A DNA stretch of 64,000 nt from the NCBI GenBank assembly GCA_009731375.1, contig BJOX01000036.1, positions 250,903-314,902 on the forward strand. Direction: 5' to 3'. This stretch comes from Paulinella micropora (lineage: Eukaryota; Cercozoa; Imbricatea; Euglyphida). A program made the position numbers and the translations under genes. Shown here one piece after another: positions 1 to 13,968 of this stretch. The notes below the pieces were generated by a model that saw nothing but the letters and a program-made list of their open reading frames with translations, was not told the origin of the DNA and ran no database searches. Position 1 is the first letter of the stretch, and each line of letters begins with the position of its first letter.

Positions 1-1089
1 TTCCTCTAGTCCGTATTGGTGACTGCATTGGTTTAGGCACGCGGGCAAGTGCATAGCCCGGGCTAGGTCCCTGCGGGGGTTTAGGCCTCATACAATGTCA
101 TCATTGTAGCTTGCGCAAGCTTACGGTGCTCAAAACACTTGGACTAACGGCTTCCTTTTCTTTCTCTTCTTCCTTATCCTCCCACTCTCCATTCCTAGAT
201 TGCCTTTTTCTTCAACGTCCTTCCTCCTCTTCTTTTTCCAGAACACAGTCTACCCGTGATTCCCATCCCGGACACATGCACAGTACACAAATTATTGTTT
301 GATGTGAAACTGCGTTCCTTTGCAAGGACTACATTCCTTTGCGACATCTCATCTATCTATCTATCGGGGTTAGGCACGAGGGCAAGTCTTAAGCTATGTC
401 TTGCTCGCACATCCACACGCCCCCTTACAGCCAGGCACCAGCTGTGTTTCGGATTTGTAGCAGCTGGTGCAGCGCGACTGGCCAGGGCTGACGACTACCC
501 TTCGCGGGTCCTTAATACACTCTCAAACTGTTCGGGAAAGCCCTAAGAGCCTTCGATACCGCGGCCTAATGGAAACCGCAAGGTGCACCAGGCGAGGTAG
601 CGCTCGTTGGAAGGTAAAAACTCGAATGATATGGCCACGCAGGGAATGGGTAACCCGCAGCTTCTTGTGAGGCTACCCCGCGCACGGCTCCTAATCGGTT
701 GACTACAGCTGCTCTGCTAAGTGGACCCGATAGTCATCCGTCGCCGCTGTCCAGTGGTAGCCTGGCAAATGGGAAAGGGTCAGAGACTAGACGGGAGTGG
801 GATCTTCCTGTGTGCGGGTAGGCACATAAGCAGGGAGATCTTAAGGTATAGTCCGGCCGCCGCGAAAGTGGTCGCCTTGAATGAAGCTCGAGGGTTGGTG
901 TACCCCTCGGGCCCGAGCCTTGGCGGGAGACGTGTACACGGACACGTGTCTGGAATCAGTCTGAGCCCTCCAGCCAGGAAGGGTTCAGACTGCACATTTC
1001 CGGGGCCTAGTGCCCATCTTCAGCCCGCTGCCCAGCCACCAACTGGTGGCGGGGTGGAATGGATGCCTATGTCTTCGGATATGCAGCTG
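1..1089. repeat. Repeat-derived non-coding sequence
   Basis: The first ~190 bases are a copy of the arm sequence of the fold-back at 2868-3518 (same 'tgtagcttgcgcaagcttac' core). Bases ~250-350 repeat a unit seen again at ~1450, ~2175, ~2560 and ~3190 ('gatgtgaaactgcgttcctt'). From ~430 to 1089 runs GC-richer, structured-looking DNA that ends directly in (ATCT)n, like the 3' end of a retroelement. I see no convincing gene here. Confidence 0.6.
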
Positions 1090-1119
1090 ATAGACCAAAC
1101 ATATCTATCTATCTATCTA

Positions 1120-1192
<73 letters not shown>
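1090..1192. repeat. (ATCT)n microsatellite
   Basis: Near-perfect ATCT tetranucleotide run that directly follows a retroelement-like segment. Its long YLSI-type frames are artefacts of the repeat. Confidence 0.95.
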
Positions 1193-1807
1193 CGCACGTC
1201 CATCCGGACTACAAGTCGCAACCCGGCATTATCAACCTGGATTCCACCCACTGTGTTGACGCCGAGACATACTTCCATTTTGTCATCGGACAAGAAGTGC
1301 CGAAAGAACCAACCGAAAGAAGAAAACGCCTGGTATTGCCATCAACACCAAGCGAATGGAAAGGCATTGAAGAACAACTCCAATCCGCACTCCCCTAGAT
1401 TGCCTTTTTCTTCAACGTCCTCCTCTTCTTTTTTCCAGAACACAGTCTACCCGTGATTCCCATCCGGGACACATGCACAGTACACAAATTACTATTTGAT
1501 ATGAAACTGCGTTCCTTTGCAAGGACTACATTCCTTTGCGACATCTCATCCATATGTGACCCCGTCGCGGCGATAAAGCGCGGCAACCAAACCTTTCTCC
1601 TTTTTCTTCTTGGGCTGACAACCCTGGCTTACACAAAGAGGCTTGCTTCTCCTACGTTAAGCCGTAAGTTACAAAAACTACATGCGAAAACTTACCGACG
1701 CACCGCTATTCCCTCCGGAGTGGCCGCCGTCACCCTCCCAGTGCGTGCTCTGCACCGCCTGAACCCCTTGGAGAAGATTTTGCTCATGTTCACCCTTACG
1801 AAGATCT
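1193..1807. repeat. Copy of local interspersed repeat unit
   Basis: This segment contains the same succession of blocks as 2281-2640: a 'cgtccatccggactac' block, a 'cacccactgtgttgacgcc' block and a 'gatgtgaaactgcgttcctt' block. It is followed by ~250 bases of unique sequence up to an assembly gap. No gene is supported. Confidence 0.6.
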
Positions 1808-2174
1808 NNNNNNNNNNNNNNNNNNNNNNNNNNNNNNNNNNNNNNNNNNNNNNNNNNNNNNNNNNNNNNNNNNNNNNNNNNNNNNNNNNNNNNNNNNNNN
1901 NNNNNNNNNNNNNNNNNNNNNNNNNNNNNNNNNNNNNNNNNNNNNNNNNNNNNNNNNNNNNNNNNNNNNNNNNNNNNNNNNNNNNNNNNNNNNNNNNNNN
2001 NNNNNNNNNNNNNNNNNNNNNNNNNNNNNNNNNNNNNNNNNNNNNNNNNNNNNNNNNNNNNNNNNNNNNNNNNNNNNNNNNNNNNNNNNNNNNNNNNNNN
2101 NNNNNNNNNNNNNNNNNNNNNNNNNNNNNNNNNNNNNNNNNNNNNNNNNNNNNNNNNNNNNNNNNNNNNNNNNN
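1808..2174. other. Assembly gap (367 N)
   Basis: Run of N. Reading frames through it are meaningless. Confidence 0.99.
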
Positions 2175-2868
2175 TGTTTGATGTGAAACTGCGTTCCTTT
2201 GCAAGGACTACATTCCTTTTGCGACATCTCATATATCTATCTATCTATTATCTATCTATCTAGATCCTTCGGGCCTCGATAAGAAGAGTCCAAAAGCGCA
2301 CGTCCATCCGGACTACAAGTCGCAACCCGGCATTGTCAACCTGGATTCCACCCACTGTGTTGACGCCGAGACATACTCCCATTTCGTCCATCGGACAAGA
2401 AGTGCCCCGAAAGAACCAACCGAAAGAAGAAAACGCCTGGTATTGCCATCAACACCAAGCGAATGGAAAGGCATTGAAGAACAACTCCAATCCGCACTCC
2501 CCTAGATTGCCTTTTTCTTCAACGTCCTCTTCTTTTTTCCAGAACACAGTCTACCCGTGATTCCCATCCCGGACACATGCACAGTACACAAATTACTGTT
2601 TGATGTGAAACTGCGTTCCTTTGCAAGGACTACATTCCTTTTGCGACATCTCATATATCTATCTATCTATTATCTATCTATCTAGATCCTTCGGGCCTCG
2701 ATAAGAAGAGTCCAAAAGCGCACGTCCATCCGGACTACAAGTCGCAACCCGGCATTGTCAACCTGGATTCCACCCACTGTGTTGACGCCGAGACATACTC
2801 CCATTTCGTCCATCGGACAAGAAGTGCCCCGAAAGAACCAACCGAAAGAAGAAAACGCCAGGTATTAA
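2175..2868. repeat. Tandem duplication, period about 423 bp
   Basis: The block starting 'tgtttgatgtgaaactgcg' at 2175 recurs at about 2598 with almost the same sequence for the rest of the unit, including a short ATCT run and the 'gatccttcgggcctcgataa' block. A further partial copy lies at 1193-1550. The unit has no supported coding content. Confidence 0.85.
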
Positions 2869-3518
2869 GCTCGTTGCTCTTTTATCGCTGCTGTGCAGTC
2901 AAAAATTGGACTAATCTTCCTTTAGTCCGTATTGGTGACTGCATTCCGTCATAGCCGTCCAGTGTTGCATAGCCCGGGCTAGGTCCCTTCGGGGGTTTAG
3001 GCCTTATACAATGTCATCATTGTAGCTTGCGCAAGCTTACGGTGCTCAAAACACTTGGACTAACGGCTTCCTTTTCTTTCTCTTCTTCCTTTTCCTCCTC
3101 AAGACCCCACTCTCCATTCCTAGATTGCCTTTTTCTTCAACGACCTACCTCCTCTTTTTTTTTTCCAGAACACAGTCTACCCGTGATTCCCATCCCGGAC
3201 ACATGCACAGTACACAAATTGCTGTTTGATGTGAAACTGCGTTCCTTTGCAAGGACTACATTCCTTTTGATGGAGAATGGGGAGGATAAGGAAGAAGAGA
3301 AAGAAAAGGAAGCCGTTAGTCCAAGTGTTTTGAGCACCGTAAGCTTGCGCAAGCTACAATGATGACATTGTATAAGGCCTAAACCCCCGAAGGGACCTAG
3401 CCCGGGCTATGCAACACTGGACGGCTATGACGGAATGCAGTCATCGATACGGACTAGAGGAAGATTAGTCCAATTTTCGACTGCACAGGAGCGATAAATC
3501 GCAAAAGAGCAACGAGCT
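2868..3518. repeat. Long inverted repeat (fold-back)
   Basis: The left arm (~2868-3100) and right arm (~3272-3518) are reverse complements over ~235 bp with few mismatches, around a ~170-bp spacer. The outer ends read 'agctcgttgctctttt' and its complement. The arm contains a short hairpin of its own, 'gcttgcgcaagc'. The spacer holds another copy of the 'acatgcacagtacacaaat' unit. A fold-back transposon or a rearranged repeat would explain it. Confidence 0.85.
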
Positions 3519-3607
3519 ACGCAGGACGATAGCTTGAAGCAAAGGGATTTGGATTGGGGATGGGAAAAACCCAAGGCGCGGAAACATCGATGAACAGAGA
3601 ACGATAC

Positions 3608-3608
3608 C

Positions 3609-3658
<50 letters not shown>

Positions 3659-3711
3659 GGATAGATGGATGGATAGATGGATAGATAGATAGATGGACAG
3701 ATAGATAGATG

Positions 3712-3746
<35 letters not shown>

Positions 3747-3862
3747 GGATATATGGATGGATGGATGGATAGATAGATGGATAGATAGATGGATAGATAG
3801 ATGGATAGATAGATGGATAGATAGAAAGATAGATAGAAAGACAGACAGACAGACAGACAGAC

Positions 3863-3916
<54 letters not shown>

Positions 3917-3953
3917 GTAGGTAGGTAGGTAGGTAGGTAGACAGGTAGACAGG

Positions 3954-3996
<43 letters not shown>

Positions 3997-4445
3997 TAGA
4001 TAGATAGATAGATACACTTCCTTCTCTCTCTGTGTAAGACCAAATAATAAATAGATTAGATAGATTAAGTAGATTAGATAGATTCATCGATTGGATAGAT
4101 TAGATAGGTTGCATAGATTACATAGATTAGATGGAGTAGATAGATTAGGTAGCTTAGATAGCTTAGATAGCTAAGATAGCAGATAGCTTAGATAGCTTAG
4201 ATAGCTTAGATAGATTAGATAGGTAAGATGGATAAGATGGATAAGATGGATAAGATAGATAAGATAGATAAGATAGTATTCCTACTAGTGGCAAGTATTG
4301 ATGTATGTGTGTAATATGTATTTGTATGTATGTGTATATGTGCGTATGTGTGTGTATGTATCCTATCTATCTTATCTTATCTATCTTATCTATCTTATCT
4401 ATTTTATCTATCTAATCTATATTATCTATCTTATCTATTTTTACG
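3608..4445. repeat. GATA-type microsatellite and degenerate derivatives
   Basis: (TAGA)n with TGGA, CAGA and TAGG interruptions runs to ~4012. Degenerate TTAGATAGA and TAAGATAGA arrays follow to ~4280, then their reverse-strand form after 4358. There is no coding content. Confidence 0.95.
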
Positions 4446-4469
4446 CAAACACTCTTAATAAGAAAATAA

Positions 4470-4596
4470 AGAGAGAGAGAGATAGAGAGTGTGTGTGTGT
4501 GTGTTTGTGTTTGTGATTGTCTATATATATATGTATATATATGTATATATATATGTATATACATATATATATATACATATATATATATTGTGTGTG

Positions 4597-4652
<56 letters not shown>

Positions 4653-4803
4653 GTGTGTGTGTGTGTGAGTTTGTGTGTGTGTACATACATTCATGCATGC
4701 ATGTATGCATGTATGCATACATACATACCTCTAGACGGTACGACTGGCAAGGATATCGGTTGTTTAACCGCTACGTGGCGTCAACTACCCGCTGTAACTC
4801 AAA

Positions 4804-4870
<67 letters not shown>

Positions 4871-4890
4871 AGGAGAAGAAAGAGAGAGAG

Positions 4891-4980
<90 letters not shown>

Positions 4981-5005
4981 GTATCTATGTATCTATGTAT
5001 CTATG

Positions 5006-5069
<64 letters not shown>
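4470..5069. repeat. Compound microsatellite block (AG, TG, TATATG, GATA)
   Basis: GAGA, TGTG, TATATG, again TGTG and GAGA, ATGC, GAGA/GAAA, and finally (ATCT)n from ~4890. Only ~4730-4807 is unique sequence, and it shows no gene. Confidence 0.9.
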
Positions 5070-5502
5070 CTGGGGGAGTGTAGAGGGCCAGCTGCTCAGT
5101 GCTCCGGCCTAAAACCAAACCTCCTACAACGACGGTTTTGTGTCCGCCGTTAATCGCGTGCAGCGCAAGGGCTAAACAGGCGACCATCTCCCGACCGGGG
5201 CCGTGATGCAAAGGGTTGATGAAGCCGAGGTTGTAGAAGATAACTCACAACGAGCGCGAACCTCCGAAACCTCGGCTTTGGTGACCATCATCTCCTTATG
5301 GCGCACGCCCCTGGGGGGGTGTTTTTAGTGGTTGTTCTGTACAGTTCAAAAGGGCTCGTCTACCTTTCGGCTTGAACTGGGCACAGGCACCAACCACAGC
5401 GGACAGTGGCTGGTGCGCGGCTGAAGTGCTGAGAGTTCTTGCTCGGGGTAGTATAGGAGGCAATCGCTTTCTAAGCTACGCCACGCCCATAGATTAAACA
5501 TA
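5070..5502. other. Unique sequence ending in (ATCT)n; probable retroelement 3' end
   Basis: About 430 bases of GC-richer DNA with several short inverted repeats end at 'cccatagattaaacat' directly joined to ATCT repeats. Two other places (1040-1090 and 6105-6175) end in the same manner. I infer 3' ends of one or more non-LTR elements. No reading frame is supported. Confidence 0.45.
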
Positions 5503-5591
5503 TCTATCTATCTATCCTATCTATATATATATATATCTATCTATCTATCCATCCATCCATCCATCTATCTATCTATCCGTCTATCTATCTG

Positions 5592-5658
<67 letters not shown>

Positions 5659-5679
5659 GTCTGTCTGTCTGTCTGTCTT

Positions 5680-5737
<58 letters not shown>
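5503..5737. repeat. (ATCT)n microsatellite
   Basis: ATCT run with CATC, GTCT and TATA interruptions. Confidence 0.95.
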
Positions 5738-5943
5738 CCGGAGGTCGTCCCTCCCCTCGATGCAAGAAAAATTGGTCGAGGGGGCGGGACATTGGCGATG
5801 AAGACCAACCCTCCTAGAGCAAACTGCACCATCTATCTATCTATCTATCCCGGAGGTCGTCCCTCCCCTCGATGCAAGAAAAATTGGTCGAGGGGGCGGG
5901 ACATTGGCGATGAAGACCAACCCTCCTAGAGCAAACTGCACCA
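5737..5943. repeat. Direct duplication of ~95 bp around an ATCT run
   Basis: The block beginning 'cccggaggtcgtccctcccc' at ~5737 is repeated identically at ~5849, with a short ATCT run between the copies. It contains the inverted pair 'cccctcga...tcgaggggg'. The duplication looks like local slippage or recombination. Confidence 0.85.
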
Positions 5944-6171
5944 CATGCCAGTTGGCTACCTCGCAACGCTGCACCATGGGTAGCTTTGGCGTTGGGTGTT
6001 TCCTTTGAGCTCGCCCATAAAAGGTAATTACCCTGCACTTCGTGCTTGGTAAGTGGATCCCTCCGCTGGCCATTGGCTATGAGGGAGCCAGGAAGGCGAA
6101 GGCAGGCCTGAGCCGAGGATGCCTCCTGGTAGGACGCCTATGGCCTTTGGCTACGCGACGCTCCTAGATAA
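5944..6171. other. Unique spacer, no gene seen
   Basis: GC-richer DNA ending 'cctagataaagact' directly before (ATCT)n, similar to the other ATCT-tailed segments. No supported frame. Confidence 0.5.
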
Positions 6172-7375
<1,204 letters not shown>

Positions 7376-8240
7376 TGCCACTTTGTGGCTTATTCTACCC
7401 GACTTTTCTCCTCACTAGGCACACAGACAGCCACAGAAAGGGCCACGCGGGATAACTGATGTTTTCGGCCCATCCCCTGGCTCCCCGTGTCCACAACTGA
7501 AAGTCTGCCCAAATACGCAGCACATGAAGAGTTAACGAAAGAAAGGTGAGATGGTCGTGGACACGGGGAGCCCGGCTGGTAGATCGGGGATCAAAGGTAG
7601 GCGATTTTGGGGGTAGATGAATGAAAATCCATACTATCCCTTGACTCACTACATAAGAAGAGAAGACTGCCGCGAGCGGGTTGGTATGTATCCGAGAGCG
7701 GGGCAGTGAGCACTGGCTATATATCATGTTTCCCGGCCCGGAGCGCTTGGCCCGGGATTGGGGGACTTGGATGAAAATCGACACCTGCCCCCACTGATAC
7801 TAGGATTTTCCGTATTTTCTTCCTAAGTACTATTTACTTAGAAAGGCTACAGCGTGCTGCTTTGTATACTGCCAAGAGCGGGGCCGTGAGCTCTAGCTAT
7901 ATATCACATTTCCCGGCCCGGAGCGCTTGGCCCAGGCTTGGGGACTTAGGTGAAAAACCAGCATCTGTCACCATTAACACTGGGGTTTCCACATTTTCTG
8001 CCTAAGTACTATTCAGTCGGGAAAGGCTATAGCGTGCTGCTTCATTTACAACCGAAAGTGCGGACGTCAGCCCTGGCTATATATCATATTTCCCTGCCCG
8101 GAGCGCTTGGCCCGGGCTTGGGGACTTGGGTGAAAAACTGGTATCTGTCTGAAATAAACTTCAGTGTCACCCAAGCCCCTTAGCCCGGGCCAAACGCTCC
8201 GGGCCGGGAAGTGTGATATACAGCCAGGGCTGACGGCCCT
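7376..8240. repeat. 181-bp tandem repeat with an inverted terminal copy
   Basis: The core 'cccggcccggagcgcttggc' occurs at about 7732, 7913 and 8094 (spacing 181), each preceded by 'tatatatca' and followed by 'tgggg(g)acttgg'. A reverse-complement copy of the core lies at ~8170-8215. The earlier part (7376-7710) is unique, with no supported gene. Confidence 0.8.
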
Positions 8241-8461
8241 GTTCTCAGTTGTACACAAAATAATGAGGGAAATGCTTGTCTGATGAAAGAATACTTTCAG
8301 GAGAAAATGATATCGTGCACTTATCTCGATTGATGTTGTGCTGTGTAACGTACCGGAAAGTTCGGTGAGATGCTTGACGTCAGCTGTTAACCGACGGGAA
8401 TACGTCTGTAACACTCCAGACAAGCAAGCAGATATTGATATTAATACGATGCATTCCAACT
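8241..8461. other. Unique spacer, nothing recognised
   Basis: About 220 bases without a repeat or a supported frame. Confidence 0.5.
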
Positions 8462-8551
8462 ATAGGTATATGTATACGTATATGTAAATGTAAATGTAAA
8501 TGTAAATCTATATGTATATGTATATGTATGTGTGTATGTATATGTGTATGT

Positions 8552-8614
<63 letters not shown>

Positions 8615-8672
8615 GTACATGTACATGTGCATATACATATACATATGCATATGCATATACATATACATATAT

Positions 8673-8714
<42 letters not shown>

Positions 8715-8751
8715 TATATGTATATGTATATGTATGTGTATTTGTATGTGC

Positions 8752-8788
<37 letters not shown>

Positions 8789-8789
8789 C

Positions 8790-8826
<37 letters not shown>

Positions 8827-8934
8827 ATGTACATCTATATGTACATGTATATGTATATGTGTGTATGTATATGTGTATGCATATGTATATGTATGTGCAT
8901 ATGTATGTGCATATGTATGTGCATATGTATGTGC

Positions 8935-9021
<87 letters not shown>

Positions 9022-9022
9022 C

Positions 9023-9053
<31 letters not shown>

Positions 9054-9057
9054 CATC

Positions 9058-9107
<50 letters not shown>

Positions 9108-9126
9108 GATGTAGATGTAGATGTAG

Positions 9127-9165
<39 letters not shown>

Positions 9166-9178
9166 CATGTGTATATGC

Positions 9179-9210
<32 letters not shown>

Positions 9211-9294
9211 GTGTATATGTATGTGTATATGTATGTGTATATGTATATATATATGTATATGTACATGTACATGTATATGTATATGTATATGCAT

Positions 9295-9359
<65 letters not shown>

Positions 9360-9474
9360 CTATGTATATGTCTATGTATATGTCTATGTCTATGTCTATG
9401 TCTATGCCTAGGTCTAGGTCTAGGTCTATGTATATGTATATGTATATGTGTATGTATATGTATATGTATAATAC

Positions 9475-9516
<42 letters not shown>

Positions 9517-9568
9517 CTATATGTACATGTACATGTACATGTACGTATATGTATATGCATATGTATAT
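8462..9568. repeat. (ATATGT)n / (ATATAC)n hexamer satellite, 1.1 kb
   Basis: The sequence is almost wholly ATATGT. The strand sense is switched (ATATAC) between 8552 and 8714, so the complementary halves can fold. GTCT- and GATG-substituted variants occur near 9110 and 9360-9430. Confidence 0.95.
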
Positions 9569-12500
9569 GCAACGCAAGGAGCCACTACATAACTATGCGC
9601 ACCCAGACAAAATCAAGGAGCAAACACACAATTCCATTCTTTAAAAAAAATTACCAGAAAGTCAACAGAAAGTCAGCGATAACAAATGCACATCTATGCG
9701 CAACACTGCCCAGCACAGAACACAACCCAAAAATTAAGTAACACACAAGAAAATCACCGCTCCAGGCCCAAAAAATGCTACAAGCAACCACAGAAGCGTA
9801 ACAAGCACCCTGGCAGTCCAGGGAGGGTAATCCGCCTTCCCCTCACCAGGAGGAGAGCCAGACTGCTTTTCACGTTTTGACCTTTTGAGGGCAGGCTCCC
9901 CTTCACTTTTTCTACTCATCGAAACCACTTAGTGTGGATTTCTAAGTACTTTTCTATAGCAAGAATACCCAATGAAACCTCATGCCTCTCTGTAAGTGAT
10001 TTAGCAGAACCAGGCAGAAAATCTTAGGGCCTATCACAAAATGAATATCTTCTGATGACCTTGGGCCGAAATCAACGCTTTTTTCGCTAGGCTCAATTCT
10101 CAACAAAAACTGATCACACCCGTAATTTACGAGAAGTTTTCTTCATCATACACTTATCCTGTTTGTGGTGCCACCTATAGGTTGGGGTATAAGATACGGT
10201 CGGTATAGTTACATTTCGGCACTAGATCCGCGCGCCTGCCATTTCGGTGTGTCCGCAGTTTTTTCAGTCTCTAATCTTTTGCTGCTAGAGTATCCAGGCA
10301 CTTGATCTACTAGATCTAGTTGATCGCGCGTGCAGAAATATCAACAAAAAAAACACATAAATGTATCATAGAAATTATCATTTATCGAATCATTAGAAAA
10401 ATACTCGGACCTGCTAACGTACGTATACTGCAATTCAAAGGAAAAAAATATCTGTAATGTATTAAAATTTCTGTTTTAACCGGGGTAAAAGTGAAAAAAA
10501 ACCACATGAAAGCAGCTTCATCCATCGAAAAACAGTACAGCCTTGCAATTTCGCTCGAGCAGCTGATTTTATGACATATTTTCTGGAACTGATATCTTCA
10601 AACACACTACAAGTACAGGTGGAAACGAGGAGGAAAATCTTGAAACAGTCCGGATGCACGAAAACGTTCAGGCAAAATTCAAATAATGAAACAAAAATAT
10701 CAATTTAATGAAAAAATTACTTTCAAAAAATATAACATATTTCGAAAACAGTGCCTGAATCCAAATACATTACTGGGTAGCAGCGGGAAGAGCGGGGGGG
10801 CCGGGGGCTTGGTTTACAAGTACATACCATTCGTCGTGGCACTCTTCCAAGCAGAAGGAATAATCCTTTAACAAGCCATTATCCTGTTTAACGTAGTCAT
10901 CCTAGTTAGTGAACACTAAAAATCAAAACGCACTGCCAGCGTAACTTCATCATTTAATGAGCTGCTGGCACACGACCCTGTGTGAGAATGCAATTTCAAT
11001 TCTGACATGTCATTTCTCATTTCATGCATGACTGAATGATACACGCTTTGCAGGGACTGATGTTGTCTTCATTTTTCTTCTTCTTACAAAATGTTACTTT
11101 TCTATGGTAGCTTCCAGCTTCCATTCTTCTTTAGATTTATCTTTCTGTTTGTTTTTGATATCTTTCTTCTTTCGAGATGAACAAAATTAAATGATGAATC
11201 TTTAAATCTAAGAAGTATTGTTTTCTTCAGAAACTAAAGATACAGACGAAGCATGTGATGGAAAAAAAATGTAAGATTCGAATTCCCAACCTCAAATTTT
11301 CTGTGTCAGTTGCATAAAATGAAAATATGTAATATTTTTCTTATCTGCAAGACTCAACCGAACATTGATGCTGTTTTAAAAAAATAAGAAATATGTCATA
11401 TTTGATTTTTTTTTTTAGTTTACTTGTTTTCTCCATGTTAATTTTCACGATGAAGCATTCATAATCATTCAGCTGCAACCATTAACGCAAAAAGTTAAAA
11501 ACTTAGTAACGTTTTTACAATTGAAATTACACATCACGTGCTAACATTTCGGACACAACCACGCATGACTTTAAAAAAAATAAACTTAAACTGAATCACA
11601 CAACAAAAAATCAAACAAAATGCAATTCATGACAAGATCACGCATCTCTAGGTAAATATTTTCTTCATTTTAAATGTTTTAAAACAAGTTAAACTTATCA
11701 TAGACATTTAAATTTCATTTCCAGATATTAACTTAATTCTTGATCTAACTAAAAGCTGAGAAGTGTTGAAAAAAAATTAGTTCATTAATTTTACAACGTC
11801 CCAAAACAGATTTGGGACGTTCTCACAAACAAATTACCAATCCAAAAGCGCTCACATGACCAGATTTGTTCAATAGTTCAAAAAAATGATCAGCATGCTG
11901 GAAAACATGCTTGTTTTTAAGGTTTTAGTATGATTAAAACGGTGCCAACATATTTTTTTTTACAATCAAAAATGGAAAATTAACATAGTTTGTTCAATCA
12001 TAAAAAAGTTAGCTTAAATTACTTTTTGAGCTTTGATTAAACTGATTGTCGACTCAAAAGCAATCATGTCATGGAATATTACATATTTTAATTTTCTGAA
12101 AAATCATGTGAACTTGATTTTACAGATTTTTTTCAGGTGACGTTGTTAAAACTGAATCATTCTCAAAATACAACATATTTTTGTTTTTCACAAACTTCAG
12201 ATATATTTTTTTTCATTTGTTGTTTTTTTTCGAAATATAAATTTTCTAATCAATATTACCTGTCTGTGTTGAGAACACACATACTTGATGGTGCAAAAAT
12301 GATTTTATTGCTTTAAAAACATTTTATTGAGAAACAAAAATATACATTTAAACAGAATTACTACACGATGTGAGACTCATTACTTACTTTTCACACAATG
12401 TAGAACAAAAATTCCTTGAAGCTTTAGCAACAGCTTCGTGATGAAGCGTCTGGTTCAATTTTGTGTGTCAAGTGATTCCTAGTTGATGCATCCTAAATGA

Positions 12501-13960
12501 ATTGGTGTGTAAAAAGAAAAAATTGTAACAAATTTTGCCAAACATTCAGACATTGGTGTGACAACGTTTCACAAAGTTCATCGCAGGCTGCTGTGTCTTA
12601 ATCATGTTAATTTTTTTCATTTGTTTCAACATTTATTTTCTTGTTTGATCAACTTCCATCCTACTAGTAACATTTTTCCACAAGTTAAAGTGATCAGATG
12701 CTTCACTGATTTCATGAAGCACCTTTGTTGAATTGTAATAAAAAATATGACATATGTTTTAGTGTTGTGTCATTTGCAAGGAACAAACCTGTAGTAAGTT
12801 GTGTTGATTACCTACAAAGAACTTAAGTTTTACAAACACAGTCTAACCAAACATGATCAAAAGACACTTAAGAAAAATATATCATATTTGCCATTTGATT
12901 TTGGTTGGAAAATGGCAGGCGCGCACGGTTCAGTTGCAGGACCGGATGGGTAACATTGATGAATCTCAACCAGAAAATTGTGGTGGTGATCTTTCACTAG
13001 GTCTGAAAATATGACATATTTTTAACAAAGCATGATTGGATCATTTCTCAGCATTGCATAATTGATATCTCACCTTCCAAAGGGGGTAAATGAAGCCGTA
13101 CGTTGGCAGGTCCAAGAAATACATCAGCTAGCGCTGTCATGCATCAGCCTAGTCAGCAAATTAAAAACTTTTACAAATAAAATCTGTGAGTACACGTGCA
13201 CGTGAAGGAACTAGAGGAAGATCTTGCCGATCGTGAAAAAAAGTAAGAATTACGTTTGGCACTAGTACTACTAGTACTACTAATACTATCACTAGTATCA
13301 CTACCCGGAATGTGAATATTGCTTTTCATCAATATTTCCAAAAAATATTAATTTTCAACATTAATATTGATTCAAAACAAATATAGTTTTCAAAAAAATA
13401 TTGATTTTGAAATCAATACTGCAATTTTGATATTCATTTTTGAATTTAGAAATTTTTGGGAAACCAATGAAAAAATATTGATTTTGCTGCCGCGAATATA
13501 AATCTTGCATTATTAATATTATTGTCACTAGTTTTCAAGTATACGTATTCTCACGCGAAGTTATAAAAGATTATTAAAAAAATATTGATTTTATTTAATA
13601 ATAATATTGATTTTTTATATAATATTAATATAAAACTAAAATATTTATATTAAAATCAAGCAATATACATATTGTATCTTTTCAATATAAATATTGAATG
13701 TTCAGAAACAACTGTATGTGAGGGCCCGTCTGAAATAATTGGAAATATAACAAAAATTTCTTCCAGGAAATGTTTGTTATGTTTCCAATCGTTTCGGACT
13801 GACATGTAAAATCACAATAATTGTATTGCGTATTTGCAATATTTATATTAAAAACTAAAATATTTATTTTGTAAAACTACAATACTTATATTGCATAATT
13901 TTAAATTTAATATTGTAATTTTTCAATATGTATATTGATTTTATTCACGAAATGATAGGA
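9569..13960. other. AT-rich gene-free region
   Basis: Over 4 kb without a frame that looks coding. A palindrome-like motif close to 'aaatatgacatattt' recurs between about 10570 and 13020. From 13310 to 13920 the motif 'aaaatattgatttt' and its relatives recur. Otherwise I see nothing in this stretch. Confidence 0.6.
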
Positions 13961-13968
13961 TTGACAGG

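Noticed and set aside
440-1080. Ribosomal RNA or group I intron
   Set aside because: The stretch looks structured and GC-rich, but I find no conserved rRNA block or intron core. It ends in an ATCT tail like a retroelement.
3608-4012. CRISPR-like array
   Set aside because: The direct repeats are 4-bp units without distinct spacers, in a eukaryotic setting. It is a microsatellite.
7395-7784. 129-residue minus-strand protein
   Set aside because: It crosses the start of the 181-bp repeat array and has no recognisable motif. The same phase recurs with the repeat.
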